Source: Bacillota bacterium
Lineage (GTDB): Bacteria; Bacillota; Clostridia; Peptostreptococcales; Anaerovoracaceae
Length of the DNA: 64,000 nucleotides
Direction of reading: 5' to 3'
Assembly (NCBI GenBank): GCA_022793795.1
Contig: JAAWDM010000046.1
Location: 44,133-108,132, forward strand
The notes under the pieces are model-generated. The model had not been told where the DNA came from. It did not search any database and worked only from the letters and a program-made list of their open reading frames with translations. The first letter of the stretch is position 1, and every line of letters starts with the position of its first letter. The translations under genes and the position numbers were made by a program. This document shows, in pieces, positions 51,106 through 58,967 of the stretch.

Positions 51106-51711
51106 TTATTTATAAAGATATTTCATGCCAAAAGTTACTTCAATCACCTGGCCGCAGATTTGGGCCAAGGTTCTATCCAGCAAAGCTAGGCTGCGTCGGT
51201 AGACTTCTGTGTAGTCGTCCTGGTCGTCGAAACTGCGAGGGTCGGAATAGATATAATCCGATACAAAGATCGTATTTCCTGTGCGCTGGGCGAAGGTTGC
51301 CAACTCTCCAGCCAGTCGCTTGCCTGCTTCTAAATCCACAGTACCATCTGGTAAAAACATTTCGTTGGAAAGGAGGGCGGTCACGCTGTCCAAAAGGAAA
51401 ACGCCGTTACTGTCAATCGGTGCGCCCGAAAGGGTGAGAGGTTTTGGGGCGGTTGGACCTTGGCTATCATCAGACAGAGGACTGACGGGCAGGCAGTTTA
51501 AAATATTGCAGCCCTGCTCGATGGTATCAAAGCCCCAGCCTTCCCGTTCTGAAAGATGTCTCCTGATACGAGCTTGGTCTTCGTCATCTGCCGGAATCAT
51601 GGTAGCCAAATAATAGAGCGGGACTCCCTTCTCTGTTGCCATGGTTTTTGCCAGTTTTTGGGCATGAAAGGATTTGCCGTTTTTGCAGCCGCCGCTGATA
51701 AAGATGTTCAT
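51106..51711 (-). CDS. cobU: Adenosylcobinamide kinase/guanylyltransferase
   Basis: The 201-aa protein phosphorylates adenosylcobinamide and transfers GMP to it. It has the P-loop GGCKNGKS, then YLATMIPADDEDQARIRRH, in which the RIRRH histidine is the guanylylated residue. FLLDSVTALLSNEMF and the TFGMKYLYK end follow. The usual EVGxGIVP block is replaced by SDYIYSDPRSFDD, as in the clostridial subtype. Start at 51711 has AAGGAG; cobT is 28 bases upstream. Confidence 0.88.
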   Translation of the reverse strand: MNIFISGGCKNGKSFHAQKLAKTMATEKGVPLYYLATMIPADDEDQARIRRHLSEREGWGFDTIEQGCNILNCLPVSPLSDDSQGPTAPKPLTLSGAPIDSNGVFLLDSVTALLSNEMFLPDGTVDLEAGKRLAGELATFAQRTGNTIFVSDYIYSDPRSFDDQDDYTEVYRRSLALLDRTLAQICGQVIEVTFGMKYLYK

Positions 51712-51739
51712 AGGTTACTCCTTTGCCCCCCTTAAAATT

Positions 51740-52894
51740 TTAGAAAAAGTTACCCTTTTTTGCTTCTTGCAGATAGTCAGCGTCGATAGCGCCTTCATCA
51801 AAGGTTGCCATGCCGTTCATGGCCGCGCAGGCGGTTTCAATAATTTTAAAGCTAATTGGACAGCCGCTGCCCTCTCCCAGGCGCATACCCAGGTTAAAAT
51901 AAGGCTTAATGCCCAAGGCATCCATGGCAATGACATAGCCCTGCTCCTTAGAAACATGGGAACCGAACATAAAATGGGAAACAGCAGGAACCAGCCGGTA
52001 AGCAGCCAGCGCTGCCACAGCAGAAATGTATCCATCGATGACCACCGGCAGTTTGTAATAGGCAGCGCCCAGAAATGCGCCAACCATAGCGCAAATATCG
52101 AAACCGCCCACATTAGCAAGGATGTCAATGGTATCCATAGATGCACATGCTGCCGCTGCCTCATCTACAATTTCCAGCTTTCTTGCCAGCCCTGCATCGG
52201 TAAGACCGCCGCCTCTTCCCACCACTTCTGTAGCTTTTTTGTTCAGAAGAGAAGCCAGCACGCAGGCGGAAGTGGTAGTGTTTCCGATACCCATTTCCCC
52301 CACGCCGAAGATGTCATAGCCGCACCGCTTGATGGCCTCCACGGCCTCTGCTCCGGTAAGGATAGCGCGGATGGCTTCCTGGCGGCTCATGGCTGGTTCC
52401 TTGGCCAGATTTTTCGTACCGTCTCCAATACGTCGATTGACGATGCGCTTGGTAAGTCCTTGCAGGCAGCTGACATCGCTGCATTGATGCTCTATCATTT
52501 CCGGACAGTAAAGTTCCTCTGGAATGGGCAATTTTACACCTACGTCCACGACCAGAAGGTCGATATCAAAATATTTTGCCATGGAACTTACACCAGTCAG
52601 ACGCCGAGTAAAATTGATGGTCTGGGACAGGGTTACCGATTGGGGAGCTGATGCGACTCCTTCCTCCACCACGCCGTTATCCGCAGAAAAAATGGCGATG
52701 GCCTGCTTGGTCATATGATTTTTTACCTGTCCGGTAATGCCCGCCAGCTTAATGGAGATTTCCTCTAGTTCGCCTAAAGCTCCGGTGGGTTTGGCCAGCA
52801 CCTCCTGTCGGCTGCGAGCCTGGGCCATAGCCGTCTCGCTCAAATTCCCCATGAGTTCGATACCGGTCAAAATTTCTTCCAGTTGTCGTTCCAT
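51740..52894 (-). CDS. cobT: Nicotinate-nucleotide-dimethylbenzimidazole phosphoribosyltransferase
   Basis: CobT makes alpha-ribazole phosphate from nicotinate mononucleotide and dimethylbenzimidazole or another base. The 384-aa protein has the family blocks FSADNGVVEEGVASAP (usual ADHGV), GVGEMGIGNTTTSA, GRGGGLTDAGL and GSHVSKEQGY, and the catalytic glutamate region TFDEGAID. The C-terminal extension ISFKIIETACAAM is normal for longer members. AAAGGAC precedes the start. No cobalamin riboswitch is visible upstream. It heads the minus-strand cobalamin genes. Confidence 0.96.
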   Translation of the reverse strand: MERQLEEILTGIELMGNLSETAMAQARSRQEVLAKPTGALGELEEISIKLAGITGQVKNHMTKQAIAIFSADNGVVEEGVASAPQSVTLSQTINFTRRLTGVSSMAKYFDIDLLVVDVGVKLPIPEELYCPEMIEHQCSDVSCLQGLTKRIVNRRIGDGTKNLAKEPAMSRQEAIRAILTGAEAVEAIKRCGYDIFGVGEMGIGNTTTSACVLASLLNKKATEVVGRGGGLTDAGLARKLEIVDEAAAACASMDTIDILANVGGFDICAMVGAFLGAAYYKLPVVIDGYISAVAALAAYRLVPAVSHFMFGSHVSKEQGYVIAMDALGIKPYFNLGMRLGEGSGCPISFKIIETACAAMNGMATFDEGAIDADYLQEAKKGNFF

Positions 52895-53050
52895 TTATAT
52901 ATGTCCTTTCTATTTTTATGATGATTCCTTGTTGTACAGCAAATATACCTGATTTTGCGGAGAGAGATGACCAAGTTGTTGGCTTTTTTTCTCAAAGATG
53001 CAAGAGTATACAACAATCACGCTTAAGATAAAAGGCGATGCAGTAAAGCC

Positions 53051-53821
53051 TCAGGTCAAATATCCCTTTTCCAAAAGCCAGGCCACAGAGGCGGCGCAGT
53101 CCCTGGATTCGATGGTAAAGGTCGCATCCTTCTGGCAGTAGTCGTCTACCGCTTGGAAAATCTGATGAAAATCCATGGTCCCGTCGTGAAAAGCGCCGTG
53201 GGAGTCCCGGTCTCCGTAATTGTTGTGAAGATGAAAGTGGCCCAGCCAAGGGCCGAGTACCCGAATCCACTGGGTGATGGGAATCATGTTTTTTCCGGCA
53301 GCAGCCGCGTGGCCTACATCCAGGCAGAGCTTGATACGGGGGTCATCGATTTGTTTCATCATATTTGCCAGCATATACGGTTCGTCTTCCAGCACATTTT
53401 CTATGTAAATCCCAAAATCCGCCGGCTTATCCCGCATAAAATCTTGCCAGAACAGAGCTGACTTTTCTGCTTGCCACTCCTTGAAATAAATAAAAGGCAC
53501 GTAGCCGGAGTGAACCACCATCCGATTGACGGCGGCGGCGCGGCACACCGAAAACCCATCCTCCAGGCGCCGCCGCCCCATCTGTCTAGCCAGAGGGTCG
53601 ATACCGGCCGGATAGATTTCCGTAAACGGGCCGTGGACGATGGCCTGCCGCGCGTCGCTGCCTGTCATATCTCTTTTGATGGCAGCCAGAAGGGTCGGCC
53701 GGTTCTCTTGCTCCAAATCCTGGGAAATACAGGTATGATTCACTTCCATTTGTAAGCCGTGGGCTTTGATAACAGCCACCGCATCATAGCAAAAGGTGGC
53801 GATAAACAGTTTTTCTCTCAT
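53051..53821 (-). CDS. TIM-barrel sugar-phosphate isomerase/epimerase-like protein
   Basis: The 256-aa protein belongs to the AP-endonuclease-2-like (xylose isomerase-like) TIM-barrel family: IVHGPFTEIYP, MVVHSGYVPF, IYIENVLEDEPYML, KLCLDVGHAAAAG, FHLHNNYGDRDSH and a final FTIES carry the expected metal-binding Glu, Asp and His residues. Substrates in this family vary and cannot be read from the sequence. It lies upstream of cobT on the same strand, about 150 bases away. Confidence 0.85.
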   Translation of the reverse strand: MREKLFIATFCYDAVAVIKAHGLQMEVNHTCISQDLEQENRPTLLAAIKRDMTGSDARQAIVHGPFTEIYPAGIDPLARQMGRRRLEDGFSVCRAAAVNRMVVHSGYVPFIYFKEWQAEKSALFWQDFMRDKPADFGIYIENVLEDEPYMLANMMKQIDDPRIKLCLDVGHAAAAGKNMIPITQWIRVLGPWLGHFHLHNNYGDRDSHGAFHDGTMDFHQIFQAVDDYCQKDATFTIESRDCAASVAWLLEKGYLT

Positions 53822-53878
53822 AGCTTATATTTTACCACATGAAAGGTAAAAATAAAAGGGGAGCTATGAGGCCGCATC

Positions 53879-53907
53879 TTGCATATTTGGTGAATTTTTG
53901 TTAGAAT
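53879..53907 (+). promoter_or_regulatory. Sigma-A promoter of the HD-domain gene
   Basis: TTGCAT (53879-53884) and TAGAAT (53902-53907) are 17 bases apart, with the start codon about 65 bases downstream. Confidence 0.65.
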
Positions 53908-53973
53908 GGAAATACCTTCGGTTAGCCGGATAAGGATATATGTGTTAATCAAATATAATACGAGGTGGTACCA

Positions 53974-54531
53974 ATGATAACGAGAGAAGAGGCGTTGGAA
54001 TTATTAAAGAAGTATAATAAGGAAGAGTTTCATATTCACCATGGACTGATGGTGGAAGGAACCATGCGGTATTTTGCAGAAAAACTGGGATATGGAGATG
54101 AGGTTGATTTTTGGGGATTGGTAGGATTGCTTCACGACATCGATTTTGAAATGTGGCCAGAGGAACACTGCAAGAAAGCGCCGGAACTCTTAAAAGAGGG
54201 CGGCAGTGAGGATGACATGATTCATGCCATCGTATCCCACGGCTATGGACTTTGCAGCGATGTGAAGCCAGAGCATGAGATGGAAAAGGTACTCTTTGCC
54301 TGCGATGAACTGACAGGCCTCATCGGTGCGGCTGCGCTGATGCGTCCATCCAAGAGCGTACAGGATATGGAACTGAAATCTCTGAAAAAGAAGTTTAAGG
54401 ATAAGAGATTTGCAGCAGGTTGCGACCGGGAAGTTATTGTCCAGGGTGCAGAGATGCTGGGCTGGGAGTTGGATCAGCTATTGGCTGAAACTCTGGAGGC
54501 CATGAAAACCTGCGAGGATGCGGTGGAATAG
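53974..54531 (+). CDS. HD-domain protein
   Basis: The 185-aa protein carries an HD phosphohydrolase fold, with the first histidine in HIHHGLMVEG, the HD pair in LLHDIDFEMWPEEH and a later IVSHGYG histidine. Clostridial members of this size are uncharacterised hydrolases. ATG 53974 has GAGGTGG five bases upstream, and an upstream in-frame GTG within that site was rejected. It is a single-gene unit with its own promoter and terminator. Confidence 0.87.
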   Translation: MITREEALELLKKYNKEEFHIHHGLMVEGTMRYFAEKLGYGDEVDFWGLVGLLHDIDFEMWPEEHCKKAPELLKEGGSEDDMIHAIVSHGYGLCSDVKPEHEMEKVLFACDELTGLIGAAALMRPSKSVQDMELKSLKKKFKDKRFAAGCDREVIVQGAEMLGWELDQLLAETLEAMKTCEDAVE

Positions 54532-54542
54532 AAGCGGTATAA

Positions 54543-54600
54543 ACAAGGAAGGCGCCCTATGAACGGGAAATAGTTGTTCATGGGACACCTTCTCTTGTTT
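54543..54600. terminator. Bidirectional terminator between HD and CDF genes
   Basis: A long imperfect stem, outer ACAAG/CTTGT and inner ATGAAC/GTTCAT, is followed by TTTT. It lies between converging genes. Confidence 0.75.
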
Positions 54601-54619
54601 TAATGAAATTTTTATTATG

Positions 54620-55801
54620 TTACTCATGACTTAACCGGACATAACTCCTGTCGTAGTTGATAACCGCGAAAAAGGTGGAATTGTACGCAGCAATCTTTGC
54701 GTTGAGGGCTTTGGACATGGTTTCTTCGGAAAGTTTGCAGTCCTGGGTCAGCACGATATCAAAGATGACGTTGGTGTGGGTAGGGCCTGGAACGATACGA
54801 AGGTCATGAAAGCTAAGTACGCCGTCAAATTCTGTAATGGCGTCCCGTATCAATTCTGAAAGAGGCGCTCTGTTAGGGTCGCTGACGTTGACAGGATCCA
54901 TATGGGCGGTGATGTTGATATTCAGTTCATCCTTTAGGCAGTTTTCGATATTGTCCACCAAATCGTGACTGATCATCACGTCTATGGCAGCATCCACTTC
55001 AATATGGATGGAGGCAAAGATTTTGCCAGGGCCATAGTTGTGAACCGCTAAATCATGGATGCCTAAAACTCCTTCGTAGCTCATGGTGATGGCTTCGATC
55101 TGACTAACCAACTCCGAATCTGGAGCCTCTCCCAACAGAGGGCTGATGGTCTCCCGAACCAGGCTGACCCCTGACCACACGATAAAGAGGGCTACAGCCA
55201 CCCCCATATAGCCGTCAATGGTCAGGTGGAAAAAATGACCTGCTAAAAGACTGACGAGAACCACAGAGGTGGAAATTACATCGTTTCGACTGTCAGCGCC
55301 AGTAGCAATGAGGGTGAGGGAATCTATTTTTTTTCCTGCGGAGATGTTAAACATGGCCTGCCAGACTTTAATGAGAATGGCTGCCGCCAAAACGCCCACC
55401 ACAGTCCAGCTGAATTCCAGAGGCGTAGGATTTAAGATTTTATCTACCGAGCTTTTTGCCAGCTCGATACCTACCAAAATGATGATGAAGGACACTGCTA
55501 GGCCAGAAAGATATTCGTAACGGGCATGGCCGTAAGGGTGTTCCTCATCCTCTGGCATGGAGGCCAGCTTGAATCCCAGCAAGGTAATCACAGAGGAGGA
55601 AGCATCGGCTAGATTGTTGATACCGTCTGCAACGATGGCGATACTGCCAGAAAGCAGCCCGACCACCACCTTCATGACGCACAGAAGTCCGTTGGAAAGG
55701 ATTCCCACCACGCCAGCAAGTTTTCCATAGCGGTCCCGTACCGCAGGCTCCTTTACATTTTCATAGTCTTTGATAAAAGCGCGAAATAAAAAATTCCCCA
55801 T
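54620..55801 (-). CDS. Cation diffusion facilitator (CDF) family metal exporter
   Basis: The 393-aa protein has six membrane helices and the CDF metal-site patterns IVADGINNLADASSS (usual HxxxD, here with D and N residues) and ATGADSRNDVIST in helices 2 and 5. Its cytoplasmic domain has GVLGIHDLAVHNYGPG and a second C-terminal ferredoxin-like repeat (about residues 300-390). The D-x3-D sites suggest manganese or iron as likely as zinc; this is inference. It ends the minus-strand pair with the TSCPD gene. Confidence 0.92.
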   Translation of the reverse strand: MGNFLFRAFIKDYENVKEPAVRDRYGKLAGVVGILSNGLLCVMKVVVGLLSGSIAIVADGINNLADASSSVITLLGFKLASMPEDEEHPYGHARYEYLSGLAVSFIIILVGIELAKSSVDKILNPTPLEFSWTVVGVLAAAILIKVWQAMFNISAGKKIDSLTLIATGADSRNDVISTSVVLVSLLAGHFFHLTIDGYMGVAVALFIVWSGVSLVRETISPLLGEAPDSELVSQIEAITMSYEGVLGIHDLAVHNYGPGKIFASIHIEVDAAIDVMISHDLVDNIENCLKDELNINITAHMDPVNVSDPNRAPLSELIRDAITEFDGVLSFHDLRIVPGPTHTNVIFDIVLTQDCKLSEETMSKALNAKIAAYNSTFFAVINYDRSYVRLSHE

Positions 55802-55803
55802 GT

Positions 55804-56067
55804 CTACTGCTTCTCCTCCGCGCTTGCCATGGCTGCTTCGATGGCTTTTACCAGTTGGTCGGGACAGGATGTATCCTTAAATCCACAGCGAATCCCTGAC
55901 AGCCGCTCTTTTACTTGGTCATAAGTCATGCCGCGGACCAGAGCCGATAGCCCTTGCAGATTTCCGTGGCAGCCGCCTACAAAGGTAACGTTTTTAATGA
56001 CGTCGCCCTCCATTTCCAGTTCAATTTGGCGGGAACAGACTTTGCTTGGTGTATATTTGTATTCCAT
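55804..56067 (-). CDS. TSCPD domain protein (TIGR03905 family)
   Basis: The 87-aa protein has the TSCPD motif itself (FKDTSCPDQLVKAI) and the conserved GGCHGNLQGLSALVRGM. TSCPD domains also form the C-terminus of class II ribonucleotide reductases and stand-alone forms have no proven role. I chose ATG 56067, with AAAGGAG nine bases upstream, over the longer frame to 56118, which would run into the repeat copy. The CDF gene follows after two bases. Confidence 0.92.
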   Translation of the reverse strand: MEYKYTPSKVCSRQIELEMEGDVIKNVTFVGGCHGNLQGLSALVRGMTYDQVKERLSGIRCGFKDTSCPDQLVKAIEAAMASAEEKQ

Positions 56068-56096
56068 GATGATTTTCTCCTTTCGCAATGGTTGGC

Positions 56097-56190
56097 TTCC
56101 ATGGTATAATGAACGCAAAGTGATGCGCGCCGGCGTTGCCGTAAGGAAGCGTTCATTGAATTATGACCTTGGAAGTCTAGCACGTCATAG
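56097..56190 (-). repeat. Distant, inverted copy of the 108-bp repeat
   Basis: On the minus strand, AAGGTCATAATTCAATGAAC and GCTTCCTTACGGCAACGCCG, together with the next unit's GTTCATTATACCATGG at 56099-56114, match the units at 2571-2786. About 20 bases between the two parts are missing. It lies between the divergent TSCPD and YlmH-like genes and probably overlaps their promoters. Confidence 0.8.
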
Positions 56191-56226
56191 TATACTATAT
56201 TATCACAAAGAAAGAGAAATGGCTAT

Positions 56227-57036
56227 ATGATGGATGAAAATAAATTGCTTTTGGCAGGTCTCGAGGATAAGTACGATAGATTTATTGCTCGCAACTATCT
56301 GGTTACCACCGATTTTTTCAATTTAAGCCAGCAGGCGGTTGTTAGAGGATTTCTCGATGGGCATAAGGATGTACAGGCATTTCTCTATGGGGGCTATGCA
56401 GAGGCAGAGCGGCGGCAGGTGGTGTTTGTACCCGATTATCTTCAGGTGGAGGATGAAGAGGAACTCATTGAATATTTTCGGCAAAATCCAGAGGAATGTC
56501 CCCTGGCAGCGCTGGACCTTACCCATGGAGCGGCAGGCGGCGGGGCAGGACGCAAAACCTTGACCCACAGGGACTATCTGGGTTCTCTTTTGGGAGAGGG
56601 AATTCGCAGAGAAAAGCTGGGGGACATCATCGTTTCAGAGAGGGGCGCTCAGGTGGTTACCACAGCGGAGATGGCTGAGTATTTAGCGGCTCACTACGGA
56701 AAGGCTGGTCGGGTCAGTCTGACGGCGCAGGTGTTGCCTATTGGGGAAATTATGCCAGAGATTTCACATCGGGATATTGTAACATTTACCGTATCTTCAC
56801 CTAGACTTGATACCATAGTAGCATCTGTTTTTCATGTATCGAGAAAGGATGCAGTCTCCGCTATCAGTCAGGGTAGGGTTTTCGTCAATGAGCGGGAAGT
56901 GGTAAAACCGGACTTTAGTTTAAAGGGCGGTGAGAAAATAGTCTTTCGAGGCAAAGGAAAGGCTATTTATCAAGGGGCTGAAGGCGTGTCGCGGAAGGGG
57001 AAAACCTATGTGAGCGTGGAGGTCTACCGAGGGTAG
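56227..57036 (+). CDS. YlmH-like S4-domain RNA-binding protein
   Basis: The 269-aa protein matches YlmH, which binds ribosomes and in some Firmicutes rescues stalled 50S-peptidyl-tRNA complexes. The N-terminal region has the family start with FNLSQQAVVRGFL and FVPDYLQ. The C-terminal S4 domain (about 190-260) has RLDTIVASVFHVSRKDA and GRVFVNEREVVK. Two adjacent ATG codons (56227, 56230) are possible starts and the ribosome binding site is weak. Unlike the usual place near divIVA and sepF, it stands here without cell-division genes. Confidence 0.9.
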   Translation: MMDENKLLLAGLEDKYDRFIARNYLVTTDFFNLSQQAVVRGFLDGHKDVQAFLYGGYAEAERRQVVFVPDYLQVEDEEELIEYFRQNPEECPLAALDLTHGAAGGGAGRKTLTHRDYLGSLLGEGIRREKLGDIIVSERGAQVVTTAEMAEYLAAHYGKAGRVSLTAQVLPIGEIMPEISHRDIVTFTVSSPRLDTIVASVFHVSRKDAVSAISQGRVFVNEREVVKPDFSLKGGEKIVFRGKGKAIYQGAEGVSRKGKTYVSVEVYRG

Positions 57037-57089
57037 GGACAAGTTTGATTGGATTTGAGATTTTGAAAGGGCAGAAGGGATCATACAGT

Positions 57090-57815
57090 ATGGATAAAAA
57101 CCAACTACCGAGAATTGAGGGGACGCTTCGCTCCAAGTATTTGGAGCTTCCAGAGGAAATTCGGCGGGCCAAGGGATTGGTTGTCATGGGCAGGCGGATT
57201 AAATCGGTGATTTTTACGACGGATATTGCCATTATACGGAGTTGTAATGCGGATGCAGTGTTGGCAGTATATCCGTATACACCTCAGCAGATTATTTCCC
57301 AGTCCATCATCAATGTGGCGCCTATGCCAGTATTTGTAGGGGTAGGCGGAGGGATTACTGGCGGGATTCGTTCGGCGGTAATCGCCAAGGATGCAGAGGG
57401 AGACGGGGCCTGGGGCGTGGTGGTCAATGCGCCGACCACCAACGAAACCATCGCGCTTATCCGTCATACGGTGGATATTCCCATTATTGCCACCGTTATC
57501 AATGAAAAAGCGGATATAGAGGGGAGATTGGATGTGGGGGTGTCTATCTTTAATGTATCTGCAGCAGATAGGACGCCGGAAGTGGTTAGAAATATTAAGG
57601 CCTGCTATCCGCAAGCGCCCATTATTGCCACCGGCGGACCTACGGGGGAGACCATTTTGGCAACCATAGAAGCAGGAGCAGACTGTATCAGCTATACGCC
57701 GCCATCCACAGCAGAGATCTTTGCAGACATTATGAGACGGTATCGGGAGCAGGAAGATATCAATGAAGCGGTAGAAGGTCATTTGACTATTTTGGACGTA
57801 TTGGGAAAACTATAG
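57090..57815 (+). CDS. Conserved TIM-barrel-like protein of unknown function
   Basis: The 241-aa protein belongs to a clostridial family often labelled only as hydrolase. It begins ELPEEIRRAKGLVVMGRRI, then has SVIFTTDIAIIRSCNADAV, a glycine-rich VFVGVGGGITGG, VINEKADIEGRLDVGVSIFNVS and the phosphate-binding-like IIATGGPTGETI, a pattern of flavin- or phosphate-binding barrels. I chose ATG 57090 with AGAAGGGA upstream over a TTG at 57045. No function is assigned. Confidence 0.75.
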   Translation: MDKNQLPRIEGTLRSKYLELPEEIRRAKGLVVMGRRIKSVIFTTDIAIIRSCNADAVLAVYPYTPQQIISQSIINVAPMPVFVGVGGGITGGIRSAVIAKDAEGDGAWGVVVNAPTTNETIALIRHTVDIPIIATVINEKADIEGRLDVGVSIFNVSAADRTPEVVRNIKACYPQAPIIATGGPTGETILATIEAGADCISYTPPSTAEIFADIMRRYREQEDINEAVEGHLTILDVLGKL

Positions 57816-57906
57816 GGTAGAGAGATGAGCCCGCCTGGGGTGATTTTGCCACTAAGCAGACCCGCTGTCAATGGAGCGGGAAAAAGAAAATGAAAGAGGA
57901 GATAAT

Positions 57907-58875
57907 GTGAATAAAGAGGACAGACGATACGCCGTCTTAATCGACGCGGATAATGTATCGGATAAATATGTGAGAATCATCATGGATGAGATATCCAAGT
58001 ATGGGTTTGCAACCTATAAGCGAATCTATGGGGATTGGACAAAACCCCGCTTTGGAGGCTGGAAATCCGTACTTTTGGAACATTCGGTAACGCCTATTCA
58101 GCAGTACAGCTACACCACTGGTAAAAATGCCACCGACTCGGCTATGATTATCGATGCCATGGATATCCTTTACTCCGGTAAGGTAGAGGGATTTTGCCTA
58201 GTGACCAGCGATAGCGATTTTACCAGATTGGCATCTCGGCTGCGGGAAGCGGGAATGGATGTTATTGGTATGGGGGAAACGAAGACGCCGAAGCCTTTTA
58301 TTTCGGCGTGCAATATGTTTAAGTACCTGGATCTCTTGGCTCTGGACAGCGATGAAACCGGCGATGAGGCTGACGATGAGGACGGCTTAGAGAATGTAAA
58401 GCCGGCAGAGAGTCTTGGGGAAAAGGCTAAAAAGGACGAAAAGGAGACCAAGAGCCGGACTCCATCCAAAAAGAGCGCTGGCGCCAAAGCAGGGACTGCT
58501 GCGAAGGCGGAGGAAAATCAATCTGGTAACGTTACGACCATGAGCGTCAAGACCATCCGCAAGGCCATCAAAGCCATGGTGGAGGATAACTCCGACGAGG
58601 ACGAGTGGGTGCCTCTGGGGGATTTGGGCAATTTGATTTTAAAGCGGTATCCTGACTTCGACGTGCGAAACTTCGGATTTAAAAAATTTACACCGTTTAT
58701 CAAATCTTTGGGAATCTTTGAATTTAAAGAGGAGCAGGTGCCAGGAAAGAATAACAAGCTCATCTATATCAGAGAAAAGCAGGAGCGGCCAAAGAAGTCG
58801 GAACGCCAAGAGCGGCAGGAACGTGTCAGCAGATTGGAGCGGGCTGACTGGAGTAGGAAGAAGCTGGAACTATAG
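57907..58875 (+). CDS. NYN-domain putative RNase with C-terminal LOTUS (OST-HTH) domain
   Basis: The 322-aa protein has an N-terminal NYN (PIN-like) nuclease domain (about 8-150) with the acidic residues of VLIDADNVS, DSAMIIDAMD and VTSDSDFTRLASRLREAG. A Lys/Glu/Ala-rich linker (about 155-215) leads to a LOTUS/OST-HTH domain (about 220-295: WVPLGDLGNLILKRYPDFD) and a basic tail. The combination suggests RNA binding and cleavage. I chose GTG 57907, five bases after AGAGGAG, over the ATG at 57871. Confidence 0.88.
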   Translation: MNKEDRRYAVLIDADNVSDKYVRIIMDEISKYGFATYKRIYGDWTKPRFGGWKSVLLEHSVTPIQQYSYTTGKNATDSAMIIDAMDILYSGKVEGFCLVTSDSDFTRLASRLREAGMDVIGMGETKTPKPFISACNMFKYLDLLALDSDETGDEADDEDGLENVKPAESLGEKAKKDEKETKSRTPSKKSAGAKAGTAAKAEENQSGNVTTMSVKTIRKAIKAMVEDNSDEDEWVPLGDLGNLILKRYPDFDVRNFGFKKFTPFIKSLGIFEFKEEQVPGKNNKLIYIREKQERPKKSERQERQERVSRLERADWSRKKLEL

Positions 58876-58942
58876 GAAAGGGGTGTTGACACATTTCCTT
58901 AAAATTGAAAACTGAGTCAAAGCAATAGAGCTAATAGCAAAA

Positions 58943-58967
58943 AGGGGCCGATAAGGCCCCTCTTTTT
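58943..58967. terminator. Convergent terminator
   Basis: AGGGGCC and GGCCCCT form a seven-bp stem around GATAA, followed by C and six T residues. It lies between converging genes and overlaps the end of the ABC-F gene by one base. Confidence 0.9.

Noticed and set aside
52895..53050. Cobalamin riboswitch upstream of cobT
   Set aside because: No B12-box-like GCCACTG and no convincing long leader fold were seen here or upstream of cobS.
57045..57089. TTG start of the TIM-barrel-like protein
   Set aside because: ATG 57090 has AGAAGGGA upstream and begins where family similarity begins.
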